Source: Mesorhabditis belari (taxonomy: Eukaryota > Nematoda > Chromadorea > Rhabditida > Rhabditidae). Taken from it: DNA of 64,000 bases. The notes below the pieces were generated by a model that was not told where the DNA came from, searched no databases, and saw only the letters and a program-made list of their open reading frames with translations. Shown piece after piece: positions 36,801 to 48,800 of this stretch; positions within the stretch are counted from its first letter, which is position 1, and every line of letters begins with the position of its first letter. The stretch is from positions 248,001-312,000 of the forward strand of contig CAUEEP010000913.1 in NCBI GenBank assembly GCA_958450365.1. The letters run 5' to 3'. A program made the position numbers and the translations under genes.

Positions 36801-39800
36801 CTTTTAGGCGTTCTCCGATGAAATGGCCGAAGAACAACATGGCACTCTTCGGCAACGAGTCATCGATCTTTTGTTTAGGTTTTCGTTTCAATATTTAAAC
36901 CATTAGTTTAAAAATTTTAGCCGAGTCCAACTGCAGCCTCTTCAAACACATGTTTGCACACAAATTGCTAACGCACTTGATCGGTAACTTTTTTAGAAGC
37001 TTAAACTTATTAGCTTTTTAGTGCGTTGTTTTTAGTGTTTGTTTTGTTTTAATCAGTTGATATGATAAATTAAGCTCAAATCAAAAATCTAAATTCTAAA
37101 TTTTACGAACTTTTAACTTGTCGAGATTGTAGTAAACGATTGTGTAAATATCAAAAAAGATGATAGTTAAATCGGTTCCTTTCCAATATCGGAGGAGCGG
37201 AAAGATTATCGGGGGAGCGAAAGGAAAATCGGGGGAGCAAATTTTGCCCCCTCGAAAAATGCATTTCCGGGACTATATTTTAACTCCAACGTTTTTTTAA
37301 AACTTTAACGACGATGCGCTTCTCCGATATTTGTGCGTTCAAGAAATCGACGGCAATCGATTATTTCGTCACCAAAGGAGTCATCCAGTCGTGGATTTGC
37401 AAATGTGGCGAATCGATGAAAGTCCGCTCAAAGGGAAAAGATCTATTTCGCTGGGTATGTGACACTTGCGCACGGCAAAAGGTCCCCAAGCATTCAAGAG
37501 GGATTCGAGTCGATAACTTTTTGCAACAAAGCAAGCTCCCGTTCGTCACAATTTTAAATAGGACATATGTAGCGCTGCCAAAATTTGCTCCCCCGATTTT
37601 CCTTTCGCTCCCCCGATATTGGAAAAGAACCGTTAAATCTTTTAGAGAAGTGATTTTCTTACGTGATCGCTCGAAGAAAAACTACTCGTACGCGTGCGGT
37701 TTAATGCATATTTTGACGAGGATTTGCGCGTCGAGAAGAGGCACTGAGGTGAGAGATGTTTAATATTTTAAATTAAAATAATAGTCGCTTCTTAAAGCTT
37801 ACCTGGCCAAATATTGTCAAATTGTTTATTCAGGTTTTCTCGGCAAGAAACTATCTGTTGATCACGCTATCCGAGTTGCTTCTCTTCTCACCTCAGGTGC
37901 TGAACTTTTTTTGTTTTTTTCTACTGATCTTTCAACTTATTCAATTGAAAAGCAAATTTATTAGTTTCCGTTTGAAATTTCTCAACTCAATTCATTTTTA
38001 GGTTGTGCAATGTCAAGTGATCGAAACAATCGAAAAACTCTTAGGCGTTTTCTCACCGGCACAGGTATAAAGTGAATTATTGACTTAACAACTTGAGTTT
38101 TCTGGGAAAATATTCATTCAGTGTCAATTTAGTTTCGAAATTTCTGATTTCTCAAGGCATTACTTGAAATAGATTTCTTTTCTAGATGTTATCCAACGTG
38201 CTAAAACGCTTTCCTGCATTTGATTTGACAAATATTTTCATTTTATTAATAAAATAACAATAATAATATAATATTAACGAGAAAATATATCTTATTTAGC
38301 ATTTGTTTTCAACAAATTTCGAATAAGATCCGAATTAGGACCGATTCCCACTAAAACCAAATTATCGGCAGTTAGCACAAATGATTTGTACGAATTTACA
38401 GTTGAATATTCTCTTTCTATTATCAACAAAGCAAAAGTAGCGAAAAAATCCCTGTGTAAAACAGCCTCTGGGTGTTCTTTGTGCGGTCGCGTAATCACTT
38501 GCGTACTGGCAAACTCTTCGAGTATATAAGGCTTCCCTTTTGGAATTGGTAAAGGGAAAGGACTGAGCCGATTTTGCCTTTTTGGGCGAAAATTGTGCCC
38601 AAATTTTTGGGATCAATTTTTGGCTTAATTTTGGCTATATTTTTCCTACAAATTCCACCTTATTAAACTAAAACTTGACACTTAAAGCTGAAGAGTCAAG
38701 GCTGAAAAGCTGCTTTCATCTTTTAATACCTGATAAATGATTCATAAACCGATTTAAATAATCTCTTTCCACATAAAACCAGAAGTTCTACACCTATCTG
38801 CCGATAGTTTCGTTTTGAGTGAGAATTCGTCCCAATCTGACCAACCTGACTCTTTCAATTTCTAGGTGGAAAGCGGACGCTTTGTTGGTAATCTGCTCGT
38901 TTGTGTGGCGAAAGTGATTTGCCTTCAAGTGAGAGACAAATCGGCGCACACTGTCAACACGGCCACACTTGTGGTAAGTGATAAAGTTAATAATAAGTCC
39001 TAGATAACAAAGTTGTAAAAAAACAAAGTAAAGTTGAAGCTTGTTAAAAATCTTAACCTTGAAGATAAACGTCTATTAAACAAATAATCATTATTTTTGA
39101 AACAAGCACTTTTCAGAGTTCGGTCACCGAACCGCCAAGTCATTGGAAAGTGGAAAAAGTGATGAGCGCGGAAATGGGAAGATTGATTCATCGATTCATT
39201 CTGAATGCTTGGTGAGTTGAGAAGGGAATTTATTTTCCTCAAGATCTATTAAACATTTAATTCAAGAGTGTTCCTTTGAACACTCTTGAATTAAAGTTTT
39301 TCAACAAAAACCGGCCTCTGATTCATTGAGTCTTTGTGCGGTAAAATTGAAACTTAAACACTTTAAACTTTTGAAGCAATCGAGTCAGAATTGAAAAAAA
39401 CTCAAAAGAAACCACAATTTCAACAATTTTGTTGATTCCAACGATCTATTAATCGACAACGAAAGTGAAGAATTAGTAGGGAGCTATTAAAAACAAGTTA
39501 CCATCTCATCGCATCTTTTTTAAAAGACTCAATTTTGCAAAAGAATCAAAAAGAATAAAAAGTTCTTCAGAAAGAAACGAATAAAAGTTTTCTTTTTTAG
39601 CCAGGGAGATTTCTCGGAAGAATGGGCGGCCGCATTTCGGCGAGAATGCGCGGCGGCGGTGGTGGGAGTGCTGAGAATGGGAGCACACGATTTTGGATCG
39701 ATCACCTCGTCGGCTGGTTGGTTGATTCGGAAATGGAAAGGAGTTTAGCGGTAGTTATGATTTCATAGCTTCTTTACTCATGTGAATGGGCACATTCTCA

Positions 39801-42800
39801 CTTAATGACCAAATTAAAGGGTGCTCGGACATTTGATAAGCGCCCCGCCTCTTTTGCCATTGGCAAACTAATTTTAAGCTCAAATATTTTGGTGTTGAGC
39901 TGTCGAATTTAAATATTCTTAGTATCATTGGATGCACCAAGTCTTTCTCTGTCAATTGGTACAAAAACTATTTAAAATGGACAGCCGAACACCAAAAACA
40001 ATTTGAGATTTTTGAATAGAATTCGAAACTTTGAAAGATTTGAGGATTTTTGAGAAATTTAGTTACCCAGTTGTGTTAAATTACTTGCTATTTTTTACTA
40101 TTTATAAATTACTTGCTACTCCACAACCTTTTACTTTCTAATTTTATGTTTTTATCTTATTAGCAGATATAATCTTTGCCGTGTTTAGGGCAATTTGGAT
40201 TGAAGTGGTCAGTAATAAAATTTGCTTCAAGCAAGAAAACCTCACGATTAGCTATTAGATTAACTTTCTTGAATGCTTTAATTGAAAAAAATAACTACCT
40301 GAATCTCTCAAAAGTCTTGAATTCTACTTAAGAGTCAACTTTTCTTAATCGTAATCGAATCCTTGTTCAGGTGTCCGTTCATCAGCTTCCCTTTCCTCAC
40401 TTTGTCCGGTTATTTCATCGCGTCGCTTTTGGTTGGCCGTCTCAGCGTTGAGTGTTGTCAAAGAGAAACAATGGATGGAATTAGCGGATGGATGGACGAG
40501 TGTACAGGTAAAATAATTGAAGGTTAATAAAATGAAAATTGTTTTGCCAATTTAGCCAACCAGCCAATTTGCCCTAAAACTCTAGAAAAAAAGATCAATC
40601 AAATTTTGAAACACGATTGTTTAGGGTACTCGAACTCATGAGCCAGAGCCTTTGTGTGAGAACCATGATGATGGAAGAACTCTGGCACAGGTTTCTTTCT
40701 TATAGAATTTAAGCTTTTTTATAACTTTATTTTATAAAAGAAGCTCGATTCTAGGTTTTTTGTGAAGTGTGTCGGTGTGCTCTTTGTCGAGATTGTTTCT
40801 CAATTCTTCATCTCAATAAACGAAATCGAAATCATGAGGTTTAGCTAGATTTTTTTTTTAATTTATCTTACACAATGCCAGGTTCGTCTACTTGGCTCAT
40901 CAACAACCACACCGCAAGTCGAGATTCATGAAGGATGCTCAAGGTTGAGATTATCAAATATGCTGGTGAGTTAACTTTTAAATTTCTAATAGAGCTTAAA
41001 ATTGAGAAAACTTGAAGAAAACTTAGTTAAGTTTAACTCGAAAACGAATTAGACTTCAAGAAATGAGTTAAAAGTCTGAATTGAGGTTCTCTTCCACGGC
41101 TCCACTCTAAATGGCCTCGTTGAAGTGAGTGCCGGTGATCCGCTATTCCCATCATCTTCTTTCCATTCTCGTCCACTTCATTCATCGAATCTTCCACTCA
41201 TCCCATCGACATCACATCAAAAATGTCGTTTCTGCGAGAATCAATTGATTGGTGATCGACAGGTTTGAGAATCATTCACTTCCCAGTACACTGGTGCGGC
41301 ATATACCGTATTCTCTCTAATAGTAGTGCACTCTCTAATAGTATTGCGGTCCAGGAGGGGGTTGAAAAAATAGTAGTGCGCACTACTATTATAGAGAATA
41401 CGGTATACAGGATGACGCACAATTATGGAAACTCGGTTTTTCGACTGTAACTCGACGCCCAATTATTCAATTCCCCTAATTTCATATTTATATGAAATTC
41501 CAAGTCAATTTCTGCGGTCAGTTTCAATTTTAAGTTCAGAAACACAATGTTACACCTTTTATAGTAGTTTGAAGTTCAGAATTGCCAACCTCTCGGCAGA
41601 ATCATCGTTTTCGATAGTTCTCAACTTAAGAATTGCCCACAAATCAATCAATTCTTTAAGTTTTTTTTTGCTCTCCTTAATTAAATTTAAACAAAGATCA
41701 TAGAATAAATGCATTAAATTTGAAGGACAGCAAATCAGGAATGATTTGGAGAGTTACCATACAGATCGCTGCTCTGATCAGCTTTCAGGGAATTTCAAAG
41801 GGAATTGGCTCTCAAAATTTTGAACTTATTGAAGATCTTTTAATGCTTCAGAAAATTCTATTTCTTAATAAAAAGCAAAAATGAGTAAATACGAGGCGGG
41901 AAATTCTTCAAAATATGTGCAAATGCTGGCAAACAACGATTCTGCCGAGAGGTTTGCGCCTTTGAACTTCAAACTACTATAAAAGGTGTAACATTGTGTT
42001 TCTGAACTTAAAATTGAAACTGACCGCAGAATTTCAAATGAAATTTCTTCAAATGGCTTGAAATTTCATATAAATATGAAATTAGAGGAATTGAATAATT
42101 GTGCGTCGAGTTACAGTCGAAAAACCGTAAAGTTTCGATAATTGTGCGCCACCATTTTTTAATTTGTTTCAATTTCAATTTGAAAAAATTTTACAGAGCT
42201 ATGAGGGAATCTGCGCTCACAACGAGTGCATCGAGTTGGGGAAAATCGCTTGTAGAAAGACGTTAACGTGTGAGCATCGGTAGGGAAAAGAAAACTAAGA
42301 TTTATTTAATAAAAATATTTAAGTTAAAGTCACGAGTAAACTAGTTATATATGTCGCAGCCGCTCGTGATTTTCAGCCGCTAGTGACTGAATCGCCATCG
42401 GCTAGCCGCTAGTGACTGAATCACCATCGGCTAGCCGCTAGTGACTCAATCACCATCGGCTAGCCGCTAGTGATTCAATCACCATCGACACTATCACCAT
42501 CACCATCGACTAGCCGATGGTGATTGAATCACTAGCGGCTGCGACATAAATATTTCGGATTTTTTTGACGGTGATATATTTTTTCTTTTAATATTAAAGA
42601 ATTACGACATAATTCACATTTTAACTTTAACACCGTTTAGCTTGAAACTTTAATTTATTGCATAAAGTTTAAGAATTTGCTTTTATTTATGTGTTACATT
42701 TGTAACTTTATCAGAAAAAGAATCATTTTCTTTATGTTTTTTTAAAATTTTAAACTTTAATTTCTTTGTTAATTTTCAGATGTGGTGGAATTATCGATGA

Positions 42801-45800
42801 ATTGTCGTGTCTCGAGTGTTTGCAATGTCCACGAAAAGGTAAACGCAAAAAAAAACAATCATCAAAAGCAACAATTTAGATCTAATTACATTCTGGATTC
42901 GATTAAATTCCAAATTTTTTTAGGCGCTTCTCAAGATGGAGATGATGTCTGTGTAATCTGTTTCACTGATCGACTTGGTGCTGCTCCTTGTATCAAACTG
43001 ACGGTGAGAGCTTTTAAAAAAAAAACAAAATAAACAAAAAACAAGTACAAGATAAACTTTAGTTTTTAAAATATAATCTCTTACTTTTAGTATATAAATG
43101 AAAATTGATTTGGGTTCGAAAGTTGAAAAGTTAAAAAGCTTGAGAAGTTAAAGCTTGAAAAGTTAAAGCTTGAGAAGTTAAAGCTTCAATTTTTACATCA
43201 TCAAAAACTTGAAACACCTGAAAACAGCGAAAAGTCTGTTTAAAATGTGTTTCTTTCAAAATCATCTTTAAATTATAAGAATTAAAGTCCTTTTTTGCGA
43301 TTATTCGGTCAAACTTGTGTTTTTTGTTTTAAACTTTATCTGAATATGATTGGAATTGATTGGAATTAATAGGAATGTAATAGGAATGTAATAGGAATGT
43401 AATAGGAATGATTTGAATTAGTTTATGATTTGAATTGAAAGTTTTCAAAACAAAAAACAAACAAATAGAATGATTATGAAGAGAGAAAAATGACAAAAAA
43501 AGGGGTAGGCTACTTTGCGCCAAATTTTTTGCGCAACTCGCCAAAACTTTTTTTAAAATTCGGCCAATCTTTATGGTTTTGGTGTCATTTTGTTGCACTT
43601 ATTGAGATCTACAAAATGACACCAAAACCATAAAGATTGGCCCACTTAGAAAAAAAGTTATGGCGAGTGCAAACGATGTGCAAACGACCCAGTTGCGCAA
43701 ATAACCCTGTTGCGCAAATAACCCTGTTGCGCAAATAACCCTGTTGCGCAAATAACCCTGTTGCACAAATGACCCTGTTGCACAAATGACCCTGTTGCAC
43801 AAAAAAATTCGCGCAAAGTAGCCTATCCCAATAGAATGATCATGAAGAAAGAAAAATGACAAAAAAAATGAAATAATAAAAAAAAATAAAGCCACACTTA
43901 CAGTAATCCGACGAAAAAGACGAAAAGAGTCGCGATTTAGAAAAACAAAATTTCAACTTTTAGCAAATGATTTCAAGATCGAAACATCGATTTAAACGTC
44001 CTAAAATTTTTAGTGCGGTCACATTTTTCACTATTTATGCGTGCGGACAGTGTTGGAGAAACGATGGAATGGGCCGAGGATACTCTTTCGTTTCATGAAT
44101 TGCCCGCTATGCAATATTGAGGTTTGAGAAGTGATATGATTAAATAATATGATTGTTTAAATTAAAATCTAACAATAAAATCACTACGAAATAAAAAGCT
44201 TTCAATATAAAGCTCAATTAACTTTCAGATCGATCATCCCGGCGTAAAAGATCTTCTCGATTCGTTGAATTTTCTGAAAAATGATGTCATTCAAAAAGCA
44301 AAACTCCGTTTGGAATACGATGGACTTCTCGGGTGTCCAGCATTGGTCAATGAAAACAGGTCAGCATTTTGTTATTGTAAAGTTTTTTTGATTCAAGATT
44401 GGTTGGTAAAAATAGTACTTTCCTATAGCCATTACCTACCGTAAATACTGTAATAGTACCCCACCCCCGTCGTACAGTCGTGTAGTCGCAAAAGTTTTTT
44501 TTGGTATTTCATTTTTTTTAAAGCGCCCGTACTTTCAAAAAATGCGTCTTTGGTATCAAAAAATAGCCCTGAATTTCAGCTATTTTTTGATACCTAAGTG
44601 CGCATTGTAGCATAAACCAGTGTCGAGAAAAACTCGTTCAAAGCTAGACTACGCAACGCTCCACACCGTCTTTATGGGGGTCGGGTACTATTACAGTATT
44701 TACGGTATGTTATTTACATATAAAATGCGCAATTTAAAATGTACTAGGTTGTTAAAAAAGTTCGCGGTCACTTGCAGAAAAGTTCAAATCATCTAATTTC
44801 TATTATCTAACTTTACTGTCAGCAGCGTTTACGAGAAATTCATAGAAAAGTACCCGAGGCTGGTCCGAAAGCGCACTTTCCAAGCTGGTTACGAATTTTT
44901 TGCATACTTTGTAGACTTTAAAGTGGATTTTGATAGAATTTTGATAGAATTTTGATAGAATTTTGATAGAATATCGATAGAATATCGTATCAGAACCAAT
45001 GATTGATCGAGTATTCAATGATTTCAAAGTCAAATCTTGTTTTCAAAGTCAAATCAAATCAAATCAAAGTTCAATATCTTGCAAAATATGTGGTTAACGG
45101 AAAAGTTTTACCTTTACCAACTGAATACTTTTTTAGTTTACTGTAGCAAAGCAATACTTTGACTTGTAGAGAAAAATACGAGTTTCAGAAAGATTAAAAA
45201 GATCAAAAAGATCAAAAAGATCAAAAGATCAAAAGATCAAAAGGATCCAAAGGATCAATAGGTTCAATAATTTTCAATTTTCTAGTGAATTCTTCGGTCA
45301 ACCCGAATCGTATGCGATGGAGAGATACGTCTATGTGCAATGTCACAAATGTGGGAAAGCCTATTTCGGAGGAGAAAGTCGTTGTCAATTGGTGAGTTCA
45401 ATGCGATTTGACGAAATGCGATCGTTCGTTCAATGCGTTCAATGCGAAATCCCCGGCTTTAGTCCGTAAAATGTTCAGGAAGTTAAAGAAGTTTGAGTTA
45501 ACGTTAACGAAGACAAACTCTTGGAGTAAAAAGAAGACTTTTTAAGAGTACAAATGATTAAAAAAAAAGGTTTTGATTGGATCACATGATCTAAAAGTTT
45601 AGACCAATTAAATCCATGTTCCAATTGGTAGACTCAATAAAATGAATAGCTCCAATCACTTGCCCGCTCCGGAAAATTGGCGAGTACAAATTTCCAGCTG
45701 AATATCTTTTTGATAACATCTAAAAAGCGAAAAATCCTTAAGTAAATGACTTCTTTGTGCGGCGGTGTAATCACTCGCGACCTGGCAAACCCTTTGGGTA

Positions 45801-48800
45801 TATAAGGCTTTTCTTTTGGCACAGCCTTTGAGTATATAAGAATCACCATTCCATTCCTAAAGGGAAAGGACTGATGAGTGATCGAGTCGCTTTGTGCGTC
45901 ACTATGCTCCTTTTCGATACAGATTTGGTTCCTTTGCGGTAGAGATTTGGTTCCTTTTCTCTACAGATTTGGTTCCTTTTCTCTAGAGATTTGGATTCTT
46001 TTCTCTACAGATTTGGTTCCTTTTCGCTAAGATTTGGTTCCTTTTCTCTACAGATTTGGTTCCTTTTCTCTAAGATTTGGATTCTTTTCTCTATAGATTT
46101 GGTTCCTGGGATCAATTCTTTTCCAAATTTTGGCTCTACTTTTGCTACAAATTCCTTTAATTCTAGAATTTTTCTTTAAAAAGATATTTCAAGATAATAC
46201 AGATTTCAAGTTTTTGAATAAAATCGAAATATCGAAATATATTTCATCGAATTTAACCGCATTTAGCCTCTCGATTCTTCACAGTACAATCCATCCGAAT
46301 TGATCTGTGGTGGGTGTTCGGATGTCTCCGGAGCACAGGTATTTTAAAAAAAACTTCTTTGGATCTTTGAATGATCTTTGGATGATCTTTGGATGAGCTT
46401 TGGATGAGATTTTTCTAAATGTTTTCCAAATGAATAACGATGAACAGTGCTCGATTGACTTGTCTCCAAAGAGACAAGTCAATCGACTTTGAAGATCTTT
46501 GACTTGTCTCCAATCTTTGACTTGTCTCCAATCTTTGACTTGTCTCCAATCTTTGACTTGTCTCCAATCTTTGACTTGTCTCCAATCTTTGACTTGTCTC
46601 CAATCTTTGACTTGTCTCCAAAGTTTGAACATCTTTGAAGTTTGAAGATTTTTCTTTGAAACAAATAATGAAGATTTGATTTGTTTCTTTTTGTGGAAAC
46701 AAATTCTCGATCATTTCCAGATTTGTGGCCGTCACGGAGTCGAGTATTTGGAGTATAAATGTCGCTTTTGCTGCTCGATTGCTGTTTACTTTTGGTGAGT
46801 TTTAAAAGATGAAAACAGAAAAACAAACAAACAAACAAGCAAACAAACAAGCAAGCAAACAAATACAAAAAAACTCTGAAAATTATAGAAAACAAAAGTT
46901 TCACTTAATTTAAAAGCGTGCTGAAAATTTAGCTTCGGAACGACGCATTTCTGTGCACCGTGTCACGATGATTTTCAGGTGAGAAAAAGGCAATCGCAAG
47001 TTTTAATGTATCCAGGGATAAGTTGCAAAAAAACGATCAGATAAATAAAAAAAGCGATCACTTTAAAGCCGACAATGATCAATTTCTGCAGTTAAAAGCC
47101 ACGTAGAAGCTCAAAAACATTGGCTAGACTCCTCTTTGAGGGGACCTAGTCAAAATAGCGCCGCCAAAATAGCGCCGTTCAAAACAGCGCCACTCAAAAC
47201 AGCACCCGTACAAAAATAGCGCCAAATTGAAAGAGACTGCGATTAGATTTTTCAACCCCAATGTTTTTATACTTCTCATCAGAACTTGTAAGTTTTGTTA
47301 TTTTTTAAACAATTTTAAGCACCTTGCGCGTGTTTTGACAAACCGTCAGATTATTTCATTATCAGAATCAGTTTTTATGGCCCATTTTAAATAAACAATG
47401 CGACACATTTTGTCTTTCATCGCTTTTCCTGTTTTTTTCTGTTCTTGGAGCATTGGTTAATCTACATTAAAATCTTTAAATTTGGCGCTGTTTTGAACGG
47501 CGCTATTTTTGTATGGGCGCTGTTTTGAACGACGCTGTTTTCAATGGCGCTGTTTTGGCGGCGCTATTTTTGTATGGGCGCTGTTTTGAACGACGCTGTT
47601 TTCAATGGCGCTGTTTTGGCGGCGCTATTTTTGTATGGGCGCTGTTTTGAACGACGCTGTTTTGAATGGCGCTGTTTTGAACGGCGCTATTTTGACTAGG
47701 TCCCTCTTTGAGTGTACTTTGTGCTTAAAATTCTAGCACTTTTTCCAATCTTCAATTGCCTAGAGTTTTCTTGTTTAAAATTCGAAACACATTCTTTCTG
47801 GACACACAGAATAATCATGAAGAGCAAGAACAGTAAAAAGAAGAACAAGAACATGGAAATTTTCAGCGATTAGTCTCCCTTCCAAAGCACATGTTGCCAA
47901 AATGCCCGGCAGCTCCACGAGCCGCTCAAATGGACGAAGGCCCTTGTCCATTGAGGTAAAAGATTTCAAAATTGTTGATTTTACAAAACAAGACAGTTTT
48001 TGTGTTGTTGTTCTTTGGTTAACAACGACAAAAACGACAAAAATTGTACCGCGAATTATAGCGACTAGACATTCTAAGGTTGCTCCCGTTCAAACAGTCA
48101 TAACACCGCACTAAAAATTGCTAGCATTTTGAAACTTCTTTTATCAGAAAGCCAATATTATTAGCTTCATTTTGATAGTAAAAATTTAGCAAAACTCTTT
48201 AAAATAATAATCAAAAAAATCACTTTAAACCTTAAGATACTCTTAACGAAGCCTCGTCGATCGATAACCTTTTTAGAATACTTTTTTTGAAGATTTTTGT
48301 TGAATTTTTGGTATCAAAATGAAGCTGATAATCTAGGCTTTCTGATAGAAAAAGTTTCAGATTGCTAGCAACTTTCAGTGCGCTGATATGACTCGTTAAA
48401 CTTGAAGCCTCGTTAAGCCTCATTAACAAGTCTAATAGCGACTCACTTCTGAGGGTCTAGCTCAACGAGAACTCAATGAATTTGTATGAAATTGTTTGGA
48501 GATGATTTTTGAGTATGTTTCCTGCAGCCAAGCCAATTTTCTAACTAATTAGTGCTTCTAGAATTTTTATATGACCTTACAAATGTTGAGAGTCTGGCGA
48601 AAAACTCAATTGAAGGTTTTTGAGAGCCGCTTTTGAAATTATTTAATGAATATGATCAAGTTTAAGACGAAAAAAGATCAAAAAGATCAAAAAGATCAAA
48701 AAAACTCATAGAAATTCGATTTTCTGTCACCGAAATTAAACTGCGGCTTCCTGACAAAATGTATTAGGAAGCGTACTCAAAAATTCGAGAAAAAAATCTG

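Larger units (their letters stand above)
36808..40507 (+). other. rpm-1: rpm-1 helical exons before the Cys-rich region
   Basis: Exons 36808-36878, 36921-36983 ([17 protein letters not shown]), 37646-37748 ([20 protein letters not shown]), 37834-37896, 38002-38064, 38866-38973 ([16 protein letters not shown]), 39117-39211 ([15 protein letters not shown]), 39601 to about 39716 ([11 protein letters not shown]) and 40371-40507 ([20 protein letters not shown]). RLWLALASL is the vertebrate counterpart of the last motif. The 39716 donor is inferred from phase; another frame of that exon stays open longer but does not join its neighbours. Confidence 0.8.
40625..42838 (+). other. rpm-1: rpm-1 Cys/His-rich B-box-like region
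   Basis: Exons 40625-40690 ([12 protein letters not shown]), 40755-40838 ([13 protein letters not shown] then HLNKRNRNH), 40882-40965, 41086-41262 (QKCRFCENQ), 42197-42279 ([20 protein letters not shown]) and 42780-42838 ([16 protein letters not shown]). The order C..HDDG, C..C..C..C, H and then RFC, C....C, CGG matches the zinc-rich segment just upstream of the RING in MYCBP2. A TIR element of about 740 bp occupies the intron between 41262 and 42197. Confidence 0.88.

Noticed and set aside
39601..39750. Longer Gly-rich frame ([13 protein letters not shown] type) for this rpm-1 exon
   Set aside because: It is open further than the chosen frame but its phase does not fit the exon ending at 39211 or that starting at 40371; the [11 protein letters not shown] frame fits both and resembles the family.
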